DNA of 10,100 bases. Origin: Alistipes sp. (GTDB lineage: Bacteria; Bacteroidota; Bacteroidia; Bacteroidales; Rikenellaceae). Made by a program: the position numbers and the translations under genes. Of the stretch, positions 1 through 6,871 are shown one piece after another (within the stretch, counting starts at the first letter, position 1; every line of letters starts with the position of its first letter). Below the pieces are notes generated by a model. The model had not been told where the DNA came from. It did not search any database and saw only the letters and a program-made list of their open reading frames with translations. The stretch spans positions 1 to 10,100 of the forward strand of contig JAGBWT010000148.1 of NCBI GenBank assembly GCA_017629615.1, given 5' to 3'.

Positions 1-466
1 CCAACTCCTCCTCTGTAGGGCGGATGAACATATTCTTAACGAAGTGAGCCTGCCAAGCAACCTCCATAATGAAACGAACTGCCATACGAGTATCCTCGTT
101 TGCACCGCAGTAGCCATCGATAACGAAGAGACGCTTGTTCGAGAGCTCCTTCTGTGCGATAGCCTTCAACGCAGCCCACGACTCCTCCGAGCAAGGCTTG
201 TTGTCGTTCTTGTACTCCTCCGAAGTCCACCATACGGTATCCTTCGAGTTCTGGTCCATTACGATAAACTTGTCTTTTGGCGAACGGCCGGTGTAGACAC
301 CTGTCATCACGTTCACTGCGCCAAGCTCGGTCTCCTGACCCTTGTCAAAACCGGTCAAACCCTCTTTGGTCTCCTCCTCGAAGAGAACCTCATACGACGG
401 ATTGTAGACAACCTCGGTCGAACCGGTAATGCCATACTTCAATAAATCTTCTTTCTTGAATGCCAT
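1..466 (-). CDS. pckA: ATP-dependent phosphoenolpyruvate carboxykinase, N-terminal 155 residues (cut by window edge)
   Basis: Converts oxaloacetate plus ATP to phosphoenolpyruvate, CO2 and ADP, the entry step of gluconeogenesis; in anaerobic Bacteroidota it can run in reverse to fix CO2 on the way to succinate. I translated the minus strand by hand from the ATG at 466-464. It begins [19 protein letters not shown] and stays open to the left edge. The family hallmark [13 protein letters not shown] lies at residues 57-69; its Arg61 corresponds to the substrate-binding Arg65 of the E. coli enzyme. The segments VWWTSEEYK and [12 protein letters not shown] also fit the ATP-type PEPCK N-terminal domain. 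The family is usually about 530-540 residues, so some 70 percent, including the ATP-binding and metal sites, lies outside the window. No Shine-Dalgarno is present and the leader is A/T-rich. The gene is divergent from everything else here. Confidence 0.96.
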   Translation of the reverse strand, partial: MAFKKEDLLKYGITGSTEVVYNPSYEVLFEEETKEGLTGFDKGQETELGAVNVMTGVYTGRSPKDKFIVMDQNSKDTVWWTSEEYKNDNKPCSEESWAALKAIAQKELSNKRLFVIDGYCGANEDTRMAVRFIMEVAWQAHFVKNMFIRPTEEEL

Positions 467-550
467 AATTGTTTGTATTTTAATAAATTAGCCTTAATTT
501 CAACTGTTTGCTCTGCGGAAAAACAACCTCGCAAAGAGGGGGTCGCACGC

Positions 551-565
551 TGAAACTACGTTTCA
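551..565. repeat. Short perfect inverted repeat in the pckA leader
   Basis: TGAAAC-TAC-GTTTCA is a perfect 6-bp inverted repeat with a 3-bp spacer, placed about 19 bp downstream of the candidate -7 box of pckA. It could be an operator or a small hairpin in the 5' leader. The symmetry is directly visible; the role is a guess, and a 6-bp arm can arise by chance. Confidence 0.3.
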
Positions 566-583
566 AACCCTATTTTCCCGATG

Positions 584-591
584 CAAATATA
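584..591 (-). promoter_or_regulatory. Candidate -7 box for pckA
   Basis: Read on the minus strand this is TATATTTG, an exact match to the Bacteroidetes TAnnTTTG -7 element. It would start transcription about 110 nt upstream of the pckA ATG. I see no good TTTG -33 box 19-21 bp further upstream, so support rests on one element. A second, imperfect copy (AATATTTG on the minus strand, 595-602) sits 11 bp away within a direct repeat of GCAAATAT (583-590 and 594-601). Confidence 0.4.
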
Positions 592-802
592 TTGCAAATA
601 TTTGAATTTTTACGCCCTTTGTGAAAAAATTAACAGAAAAAATAAAAATTAGAGATTTTCACCGCCTTTTGGATTACAATTCGCCCTGTTTTACGGTGCG
701 TCGTCAAGTGGTGTGACGGCCGACAACGACACCCCGTTCGCGCCCCGTTTTTTGCCGACCACGACGATATTTATCCCTCTCGATATTAAATTGGTGCGCC
801 AT

Positions 803-833
803 TTTGCCCAATGCCCAAAATTTTGTACATTTG
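803..833 (+). promoter_or_regulatory. Canonical Bacteroidetes sigma-70-type promoter
   Basis: A TTTG -33 box at 803-806 is followed after exactly 19 bp by TACATTTG at 826-833, an exact TAnnTTTG -7 box. This is the best promoter in the window, and transcription should start near 840. The next good coding start on this strand is hemW at 1176, so the transcript would carry a leader of about 335 nt through both repeat copies. The spacer holds a perfect 10-bp palindrome, CAAAATTTTG (816-825), and a direct repeat of TGCCCA (805-810 and 812-817) overlaps the -33 box. Either could bind a regulator; that is inference. Confidence 0.6.
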
Positions 834-880
834 TAAATAGCTTTATATACAAAACCACACCAATTCTACCCCACCCTCGG

Positions 881-1008
881 AGCGTAGCGACCAAGTCCCC
901 TCCCGAGGAGGGGAGTTAGGGGAGGGTCAGACTTGTAAACGCGGCATTTCGCCGCGGGCATAGCGACCTCAATCAGCAGCAAAAGGTTGATGCTGTGTGA
1001 TTACGTAT
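881..1008. repeat. Hairpin-rich intergenic repeat, copy A
   Basis: First of two direct copies with a period of about 149 bp, starting AGCGTAGCGACCAAG. It contains two perfect inverted repeats. TCCCCTCC (896-903) pairs with GGAGGGGA (907-914) across CGA. CGCGGC (940-945) pairs with GCCGCG (951-956) across ATTTC. CCCTCCC (898-904) could alternatively pair with GGGAGGG (920-926). The GC-rich CCCCTCC...GGAGGGG...GGGGAGGG pattern resembles dispersed intergenic repeats I associate with Bacteroidetes genomes. No transposase or clear target-site duplication is visible. Confidence 0.75.
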
Positions 1009-1029
1009 GGGCTTTATGCTGCTTTTTGT

Positions 1030-1155
1030 AGCGTAGCGACCAAGTCCCCTCCCGAGGAGGGGATTTAGGGGAGGGTCAGATTTGTAAACGCGGCATTAGG
1101 CCGCGAGCAACGACCTTCGTCAGCGGCAAAAGATTGATGTCGTGTTACTACGTAT
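1030..1155. repeat. Hairpin-rich intergenic repeat, copy B
   Basis: Second direct copy, roughly 88-90 percent identical to copy A by eye and ending about 20 bp before the hemW start codon. The C/G-rich hairpin arms are unchanged. The second hairpin keeps both arms, CGCGGC (1089-1094) and GCCGCG (1100-1105), while its loop changed from ATTTC to ATTAG. Arms conserved over a diverged loop suggest that structure, at RNA or DNA level, is what is retained. The 21 bp between the copies (1009-1029) are not part of the repeat. Confidence 0.75.
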
Positions 1156-1161
1156 TTTAGG

Positions 1162-1169
1162 CATATTTG
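1162..1169 (+). promoter_or_regulatory. Possible -7 box immediately before hemW
   Basis: CATATTTG differs from TAnnTTTG by one base and shares the 10-mer ATTTGTAAAT (1165-1174) with the strong promoter at 826-833 (829-838). It lies only 6 bp before the hemW ATG, so initiation from it would give a leaderless or nearly leaderless mRNA. No well-spaced TTTG -33 box is present. This is weak evidence. Confidence 0.25.
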
Positions 1170-1175
1170 TAAATT

Positions 1176-2300
1176 ATGGCAGGACTTTACCTACATATTC
1201 CGTTTTGCAAACAGATGTGCGGTTATTGCGACTTTCACCGAAGCGTGAAGATGCGACTTCTGCCGTCGGTTGTGGAGCAGATGCACGCCGAGTTGGAGGC
1301 CGAGCAGGGCTTTCTGCACGACCGACAACTGCGCACCATATATTTTGGTGGAGGCACTCCGTCGCTCCTCGCACCCGATGTGATACAGGGCTTTATCGAC
1401 CACGCCTCGCGACTCTTCGACTGCTCCAAGGTCGAGGAGATAACCGTCGAGGTCAATCCCGACGATGTGACCGACGATTGGGTTGCGGCTCTGCGCCATA
1501 CGGGGGTCAATCGCGTGTCGATGGGCATTCAGTCGTTCGACGAGGAGGCTCTGCGCTTTATGGGCCGACGACATACGGCTACGGAGGCGGTCGAGGCGGT
1601 GAGGCGACTGCAACGTGCCGGCTACGACAATCTGTCGATTGACATCATCTTCGGTATCGATGGTTTCGGTGGCGAACGACTCCAAAAGACGCTCGACACG
1701 GCCATATCGCTCGACGTACAACACATCTCGGCCTATCATCTTACTATCGAGGAGAATACGCGCTTTGGTCGTATGCTCTCGCGAGGCGAAATCGGGGTGG
1801 TTGATGAGGAGTGTAGCGAGCGCGAATTTGCAGCCGTACATACCGCCCTCACACAGGCAGGATTTGACCACTACGAGGTCTCGAACTACGCCCTTCCGTC
1901 GCGTCGTTCGCGCCACAACTCCTCCTATTGGACGGGTGCCGAATACCTCGGCATCGGCCCCGGTGCGCACTCCTTTGCGGGAGATGTGCGTCGCTGGTGC
2001 GAGCAGTCGGTCGAGGAGTATATCGCCGCAGTCGAATATGGCGAGGAGAGGCTCTCCGTAACCGACCGCCTCAACGAGTGCGTGATGACCTCGTTGCGCC
2101 GAGCCGAAGGTCTGTCACTCAACGAGATAGAGCGCATTGGCGGAGTCGAAGCACGCGAGCGCATCGAGCACCTTGCTGCCGAGGCTCTGCGTTCGGGCAA
2201 CCTCGTTCGCCACGAGACCGACGGAGAGGTGCGACTGCAAATTCCGCCCGAAAAATTTTTGATTTCCGACGCTGTAATCAGCACCCTTTTTGAGGCCTAA
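1176..2300 (+). CDS. hemW: Radical SAM heme chaperone HemW (HemN-like)
   Basis: HemW binds heme and delivers it to target proteins such as respiratory cytochromes. It belongs to the HemN-like radical SAM family but is not considered a true coproporphyrinogen III dehydrogenase. The 374-residue length fits HemW and is shorter than HemN (about 450). The [4Fe-4S] motif is HIPFCKQMCGYCDF, with Cys11, Cys15 and Cys18. Phe20 stands where HemN has its fourth cysteine, which argues for HemW. Other landmarks are GGGTPS (58-63, SAM binding), SMGIQSF (115-121), HNSSYW (247-252, the HNxxYW motif tied to heme binding in this family) and GIGPGAHSF (259-267). The ATG at 1176 places HIPFC at the usual distance from the N-terminus. 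No Shine-Dalgarno is visible. Older annotations call such genes oxygen-independent coproporphyrinogen oxidase; any link to the glycogen genes is probably only positional. Confidence 0.95.
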   Translation: MAGLYLHIPFCKQMCGYCDFHRSVKMRLLPSVVEQMHAELEAEQGFLHDRQLRTIYFGGGTPSLLAPDVIQGFIDHASRLFDCSKVEEITVEVNPDDVTDDWVAALRHTGVNRVSMGIQSFDEEALRFMGRRHTATEAVEAVRRLQRAGYDNLSIDIIFGIDGFGGERLQKTLDTAISLDVQHISAYHLTIEENTRFGRMLSRGEIGVVDEECSEREFAAVHTALTQAGFDHYEVSNYALPSRRSRHNSSYWTGAEYLGIGPGAHSFAGDVRRWCEQSVEEYIAAVEYGEERLSVTDRLNECVMTSLRRAEGLSLNEIERIGGVEARERIEHLAAEALRSGNLVRHETDGEVRLQIPPEKFLISDAVISTLFEA

Positions 2301-2363
2301 AACAGCCTCTGACCGACACGAGAGCAACTATTACGAAAAAGAGCTATTATAATATATGTAAAA

Positions 2364-2383
2364 TTATTAAAAAATTTTAATAA
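2364..2383. repeat. AT-only inverted repeat between hemW and the glycogen fusion gene
   Basis: TTATTAAAA (2364-2372) and TTTTAATAA (2375-2383) are perfect 9-bp inverted arms around AA, 64 bp past the hemW stop and about 30 bp upstream of the next -7 box. It could be an operator or an AT-rich upstream promoter element. An intrinsic terminator is less likely because the stem has no G/C, although a T-run follows at 2390-2395. In such AT-rich sequence chance is a serious alternative. Confidence 0.3.
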
Positions 2384-2412
2384 AAACACTTTTTTATCTC
2401 GATGCAATGTCG

Positions 2413-2420
2413 TATATTTG
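2413..2420 (+). promoter_or_regulatory. -7 box of the glycogen synthase-phosphorylase gene
   Basis: TATATTTG is an exact match to TAnnTTTG. A T-run around 2390-2395 sits near the -33 position but lacks the G of TTTG. Predicted transcription starts near 2426, giving a leader of about 35 nt that is A-rich (GAAAAAAAACAATATAATC) with no Shine-Dalgarno. This site decides the start of the next gene: an upstream in-frame ATG at 2402 would lie within the promoter. Confidence 0.55.
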
Positions 2421-2461
2421 CGCCGAATTTTATTGAAAAAAAACAATATAATCAGATAATT

Positions 2462-5400
2462 ATGAGTAACAAAAAATTTACGCCCGACACCCTTTTTGAG
2501 GTAAGTTGGGAGGTCTGCAACAAGGTCGGAGGAATCCACACCGTTGTTGCTACCAAAGCATTGACCGTGACCAAACTTTTGGGTGACAACTACATCACCA
2601 TTGGTCCCGATTTCTCGCAAGACAATGGCAACAGCGAATTTGTGGAGGACCCAACGCTGCTCAAAGCTTGGCGTCAGAACCTCTACGACAACGGTATCCG
2701 CGTTCGTATCGGCCGTTGGAAGATTGTCGGCGAGCCTATCGCAATCCTCGTAGACTTTACGACCCACTTCGCAAGCAAAGACGAGGTGTTGAAGAGCCTT
2801 TGGGATAACTATAACGTCGATTCGCTCTCGGGTCAGTGGGACTATATCGAGCCTGTTTTGTTCGGCCACATTGCCGGCAAGGTTATCGAGTCGTATGCAG
2901 CAACCTTCTGCTCGCCAACCGACAGCGTCGTAGCACACTTCCACGAGTGGATGACCTGCTCGGGTGGTCTTTACCTGCGCCAGAACTCGCCATATATCGC
3001 AACCGTAATGAGTACCCACGCTACCGTTATGGGTCGTTGCATCGCAGGCAACCGTCTGCCACTGTACAGCGATTTGAGCAAGTTCAACGCCGACGACCTC
3101 GCTCGTCAGTTCAACGTGATGGCAAAGCACTCTATCGAGAAGATGGGCGCACAGTACCACGATGCATTCCTCACCGTCAGCGACATTACGGCTCGCGAGT
3201 GTAAGTATCTGCTCAACAAGGAGGTCGATGTTGTTACACCTAACGGCTTCGAGAATGACTTTGTTTGGGAGGGTGCCGAGTACGATGCAAAGCGTGCCGA
3301 GGCTCGCAAGTCGATGATTGAGGTTGCCGAGGCTTGCTTGGGTCACACCTTCGCTGCCGAGCCACTCATCATCGGTACAAGCGGTCGCTACGAGTTCCAC
3401 AACAAGGGTCTCGACGTATTCTTCGAGGCTTTGAAGCAGCTCGCCACAACCAACATCGAGCGCGAAATCCTCGCCTATGTTACCGTACCTGCTGCCAACC
3501 ACGGCGCTCGTGCCGACTTGCAGGCCCACTTGCAGAACAAGGCCAACGCTATCGACCCATCGCAATACCGCTTCTCGACCCACTACCTCGAAAACGAGGC
3601 TTGGGACCAGATTGCACAGGCTATCGCAGCGAGCGGTCTCGACCGTGCCGAGTCGAAGGTTAAGGTTATCTTCGTTCCTACATACCTCAACCAGAACGAC
3701 GGCATCTTCAACAAGAACTACTACGAGTTGCTCGTAGGTATGGACCTCACGGTATATCCTTCGTACTACGAGCCGTGGGGCTACACTCCGCTCGAATCAA
3801 TCGCATTCTCGGTGCCTACCATCACCACCAACCTTGCAGGTTTCGGTGCGTGGGCAGCATCGTTGCACAGCCACAACGGTATCACCGTAATCGAGCGCAA
3901 CGACCACAACTTCAACGAGGTTGCAACCAATATCGCATTTGCTATCCGCCACTTCGCACAGTTGTCGAAGGAGGAGGTTGCCGACCTTCGCGCATCGGTT
4001 AGCGAGATTTCGCACCTTGCATTGTGGAGCAACCTCTACAAGCACTACGCCAAGGCCTACGAGAGCGCAATCGAGAGCTGCACAGCCCGCACCAACCGCG
4101 CTATTCACGGCGACGGTGGTTCGCGCACCGAGCAAATCAACTTCGTACGTCAGCAGCTCTTCGTTGAGCGTCCATCGTGGCAGCGCGTGATGGTCGAGAA
4201 GAGCCTTCCGGAGGCACTCCGCCCACTCGAAGAGTTGTCGCGCAACCTCTGGTGGAGCTGGACTCTCGGCGCACGCGACCTCTTTGAGGCTATCGACAAG
4301 GATTTGTGGATTGAGGTTAATCGCAACCCTATCGCCCTGCTCGACAAACTCCCATTGGAGCGTTTGGCAGAGTTGGAGAAGGACCAGGAGTTCCTCTCGA
4401 AACTCAACGCCGTATATGCCCAATTCCAAGAGTATATGAACGAGGCTCCAAAGGCCGAGACTCCGAAGATTGCCTACTTCTCGATGGAGTATGGTCTGCA
4501 CCACACGCTCAAAATCTACTCGGGTGGTCTCGGTATCTTGGCAGGTGACTACCTGAAAGAGGCTTCGGATAAGAACGTACCGATGGTTGCCGTTGGTCTG
4601 CTCTATCGCTACGGATATTTCACCCAGCGTCTTTCGGCCCAGGGTTCGCAGGAGGCTGTCTATGAGCCACAAAACTTCTTCAAGTTGCCAATCTCGCCTG
4701 TTCGTGACGAGGACGGCTCGTGGGTAACCGTTCAGATTGCCCTCCCTGGTCGTACGCTCCACGCTCGCGTATGGCGTTGCATGGTCGGCCGCACGGCTCT
4801 CTACCTGCTCGACACCGACTACGAGGCTAACCTCGAAGAGGACCGTCAGGTAACCCACTACCTCTATGGTGGTGATTGGGAGAACCGTTTGAAGCAGGAG
4901 ATTTTGCTCGGCGTCGGCGGTATCCGCGCCCTCTCGAAGATGGGCATCAAGCAGGAGGTTTATCACTGCAACGAGGGTCACGCAGCATTTATCGGTATCG
5001 AGCGTATCCGCAACCTCATCGCTCGCAAGAAGCTCTCGTTCTCGGAGGCTTTGGAGGTTGTTCGCTCGTCGTCGCTCTTCACGACCCACACCCCTGTTCC
5101 GGCTGGTCACGACGCATTCCCAGAGTCGATGATTCGTCAATATATGTCGCACTACCCAGACGTGTTGGGTATCACTTGGGACCAATACATCAACCTCGGT
5201 AAGGTTAATCCTAACGATGCCAACGAGAAGTTCTCGATGTCGGTACTCGCTTGCAACCTCTCGCAGGAGGTCAATGGTGTATCGTGGTTGCACGGCGAGG
5301 TGTCGAAGGATATTCTCGGCAATATGTGGCCGGGCTACTTCAAGAACGAGTTGCACATCGGTTACGTTACCAACGGTGTTCACTTCCCAACCTGGACTGC

Positions 5401-6709
5401 GTCGAATATGCGTCGTCTCTACGCTAAATACTTCCCACAGGGCTTCGAGGGTCACCTCTACAATATTCCGGAGTGGCAGAAGATTCACAACATCTCCGAC
5501 GAGGAGTTGTGGAACGAGCGTATGTTCCTCAAAAAGCGACTCATCAAGACCATCAAGCGTCGCTACACCGACCCTTCGCAGGTACGTTTCGACTCGCCAC
5601 GTCAGTTGGTACAGGTTTCGGAGCGCATCAAGCCAGAGGTGCTGACTATCGGTTTCGCACGTCGTTTCGCAACCTACAAGCGTGCTTACCTGCTCTTCAC
5701 CAACCTCGAACGTCTGTCGAAGATTGTAAACAATCCGGAGCACCCTGTACAGTTCATCTTCGCAGGTAAGGCTCACCCGAACGACAAGCCGGGTCAGGAT
5801 TTGATTAAGCGCATCGTCGAGGTGTCGCTTATGCCGGAGTTCGTCGGCAAGATTATCTTCTTGCAGAACTACGATATGGAGTTGGCACGCCGTATGGTTC
5901 AGGGTGTCGATGTATGGTTGAACACCCCAACCCGTCCTTTGGAGGCTTCGGGTACATCGGGCGAAAAGTGCGTGATGAACGGTGTTATGCAGTTCTCGGT
6001 ACTCGACGGCTGGTGGGTCGAGGGTTACAAAGAGGGCGCAGGCTGGATGCTTCCTATGGAGCGTACCTTCACCGACCAGCGCTATCAGGACGATTTGGAC
6101 GCCGAGATGATTTACTCGACCATCGAGGAGCAGATTGTACCTAAATATTATACACGCGACGAGAAGGGTATCCCAACCGAGTGGGTTGCTTCGGTCAAGA
6201 GTTGTGTTGCCGACATCGCGTCGAACTTCACAACCAACCGTATGCTCACCGACTACGAGGAGCGTTTCTACAACGGCCTTGCCGAGCGTAAGAAGTCGAT
6301 GATTGCCAACAACTACCTGCTTGCTCGCGAGATTGCAGCTTGGAAGCGTCGCGTTTCGGCAGCGTGGGACAACGTCAAGATTCTCGATGTTCAGCGCGTA
6401 CGCGTTGAGAAGGAGGCCCTCTTCGTTGGCGAGCAATACCACTTCGAGGTTACGCTCGACGTCGCAAACCTCTCGCCAGAGGATATTGGTGTTGAGTTGG
6501 TTGTTGCCAAGCCTACGATTGGCTCGGAGGCTGCCAATGTCGATTACTCGTTGCCACTCGTTCGCCAGAAGGTCGAGGGCAATCGCGTAACCTACGCACT
6601 CGACTATACCCCACGTCGTACGGGTATGTTCGACCTCGCACTCCGTGTCTTCCCTCACAACGACAAGTTGCCACACCGTATGGACTTCGCACTTGTTAAG
6701 TGGGCTTAA
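2462..6709 (+). CDS. Bifunctional fusion: GT3 glycogen synthase + DUF3417/GT35 alpha-glucan phosphorylase
   Basis: A single 1415-residue frame joins two opposing enzymes of cytoplasmic glycogen metabolism. Residues about 8-540 are a GT3 (yeast/animal-type) glycogen synthase: FEVSWEVCNKVGGIHTV (12-28), HFHEW (159-163), STHATVMGR (184-192), GRYEFHNKGLDVFFEAL (308-324) and YYEPWGYTPLE (435-445) with the paired glutamates. After a linker (about 541-575), DUF3417 (LPEALRPLEELSRNLWWSW, 582-600) leads into the short, archaeal/Thermotoga-type phosphorylase. That half shows HCNEGHAAF (835-843), THTPVPAGHD (875-884), FARRFATYKR (1065-1074, with likely phosphate-site Arg1068 and Lys1073) and EASGTSGEK (1161-1169), where Lys1169 should carry PLP. 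A beta-rich domain follows at about 1307-1415. All key residues look intact in both halves. I start at 2462 because the -7 box lies at 2413-2420. No eukaryote-type arginine cluster for glucose-6-phosphate control was recognised. The nucleotide-sugar donor (UDP- or ADP-glucose) cannot be read from sequence alone. Confidence 0.95.
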   Translation: MSNKKFTPDTLFEVSWEVCNKVGGIHTVVATKALTVTKLLGDNYITIGPDFSQDNGNSEFVEDPTLLKAWRQNLYDNGIRVRIGRWKIVGEPIAILVDFTTHFASKDEVLKSLWDNYNVDSLSGQWDYIEPVLFGHIAGKVIESYAATFCSPTDSVVAHFHEWMTCSGGLYLRQNSPYIATVMSTHATVMGRCIAGNRLPLYSDLSKFNADDLARQFNVMAKHSIEKMGAQYHDAFLTVSDITARECKYLLNKEVDVVTPNGFENDFVWEGAEYDAKRAEARKSMIEVAEACLGHTFAAEPLIIGTSGRYEFHNKGLDVFFEALKQLATTNIEREILAYVTVPAANHGARADLQAHLQNKANAIDPSQYRFSTHYLENEAWDQIAQAIAASGLDRAESKVKVIFVPTYLNQNDGIFNKNYYELLVGMDLTVYPSYYEPWGYTPLESIAFSVPTITTNLAGFGAWAASLHSHNGITVIERNDHNFNEVATNIAFAIRHFAQLSKEEVADLRASVSEISHLALWSNLYKHYAKAYESAIESCTARTNRAIHGDGGSRTEQINFVRQQLFVERPSWQRVMVEKSLPEALRPLEELSRNLWWSWTLGARDLFEAIDKDLWIEVNRNPIALLDKLPLERLAELEKDQEFLSKLNAVYAQFQEYMNEAPKAETPKIAYFSMEYGLHHTLKIYSGGLGILAGDYLKEASDKNVPMVAVGLLYRYGYFTQRLSAQGSQEAVYEPQNFFKLPISPVRDEDGSWVTVQIALPGRTLHARVWRCMVGRTALYLLDTDYEANLEEDRQVTHYLYGGDWENRLKQEILLGVGGIRALSKMGIKQEVYHCNEGHAAFIGIERIRNLIARKKLSFSEALEVVRSSSLFTTHTPVPAGHDAFPESMIRQYMSHYPDVLGITWDQYINLGKVNPNDANEKFSMSVLACNLSQEVNGVSWLHGEVSKDILGNMWPGYFKNELHIGYVTNGVHFPTWTASNMRRLYAKYFPQGFEGHLYNIPEWQKIHNISDEELWNERMFLKKRLIKTIKRRYTDPSQVRFDSPRQLVQVSERIKPEVLTIGFARRFATYKRAYLLFTNLERLSKIVNNPEHPVQFIFAGKAHPNDKPGQDLIKRIVEVSLMPEFVGKIIFLQNYDMELARRMVQGVDVWLNTPTRPLEASGTSGEKCVMNGVMQFSVLDGWWVEGYKEGAGWMLPMERTFTDQRYQDDLDAEMIYSTIEEQIVPKYYTRDEKGIPTEWVASVKSCVADIASNFTTNRMLTDYEERFYNGLAERKKSMIANNYLLAREIAAWKRRVSAAWDNVKILDVQRVRVEKEALFVGEQYHFEVTLDVANLSPEDIGVELVVAKPTIGSEAANVDYSLPLVRQKVEGNRVTYALDYTPRRTGMFDLALRVFPHNDKLPHRMDFALVKWA

Positions 6710-6720
6710 TCGATAGATTG

Positions 6721-6775
6721 TTTAGGCGCAGAATTGCAACCACGCAAATAGCCGAGTTGCAGTTTTGCGCTTAAA
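6721..6775 (+). terminator. Long stem-loop after the synthase-phosphorylase gene; possible transcript end
   Basis: Bases 6721-6740 pair over 20 bp with 6756-6775 around a 15-nt loop. As plus-strand RNA all 20 positions pair, three of them as G-U wobbles; on the minus strand those three become A-C mismatches. The asymmetry suggests the structure works in the transcript of the upstream gene, whose stop is 11 bp before it. A classic intrinsic terminator would have U residues directly after the stem; here the stem is followed by AAAAT-type sequence, and a T-run comes only at 6791-6797. The hairpin may therefore be a 3'-end stabiliser, processing site or weak terminator. The stem is seen directly; its role is inferred. 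Confidence 0.5.
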
Positions 6776-6832
6776 AATAGTCGAGATAGATATTTTTTTA
6801 TAAAATAAGGTGTAGATTGATTAAATTTTTTA

Positions 6833-6840
6833 TACCTTTA
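6833..6840 (+). promoter_or_regulatory. Weak candidate -7 box for the debranching enzyme operon
   Basis: TACCTTTA matches TAnnTTTG except at the last base and lies 31 bp before the ATG at 6872, a normal leader length. I see no TTTG at the right spacing upstream. The surrounding 6781-6870 is strongly A/T-rich, as expected for a promoter region. Otherwise the 162-bp gap holds only the stem-loop at 6721-6775. Confidence 0.35.
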
Positions 6841-6871
6841 CGATAAGTTGTAAAATTCTTAACAAAATATT

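Larger units (their letters stand above)
467..802. other. Intergenic region without a convincing gene
   Basis: The first part (467-660) is A/T-rich and holds the pckA leader and its candidate promoter elements. The part from about 690 to 780 is more GC-rich; short frames cross it on both strands but have no recognisable domain or start context, so I do not call a gene. Nothing resembling a tRNA or a known riboswitch was recognised. Confidence 0.5.

Noticed and set aside
44..445. Plus-strand open frame of 133 codons opposite pckA
   Set aside because: The minus strand encodes an unmistakable PEPCK N-terminus over the same bases; the plus-strand translation has no family features.
691..919. Short overlapping frames of 67-68 codons on both strands in the intergenic gap
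   Set aside because: No domain, no supporting start context, and the plus-strand one runs through the promoter and into the repeat.
881..1155. CRISPR array
   Set aside because: Only two long (about 127 bp) copies with no spacer-sized unique units and no cas genes; it is a tandem intergenic repeat.
881..1155. Insertion sequence
   Set aside because: No transposase frame, terminal inverted repeats or target duplication could be identified; at most it is a non-autonomous element.
2402..2461. Upstream ATG adding 20 residues to the fusion protein
   Set aside because: The extension overlaps the TATATTTG -7 box and the predicted transcription start, and the added residues look like translated leader; the ATG at 2462 immediately precedes the GT3 domain.
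2297..3583. Minus-strand open frame of 428 codons overlapping the start of the fusion gene
   Set aside because: Same register artefact over the GT3 domain; the C-terminal part reads low-complexity AT-rich intergenic DNA.
3797..6676. Minus-strand open frame of 959 codons within the synthase-phosphorylase gene
   Set aside because: It is in exact codon register with the plus-strand gene and open only because TTA, CTA and TCA are avoided there. Its translation shows no recognisable domain, whereas the plus strand has two complete enzyme signatures.
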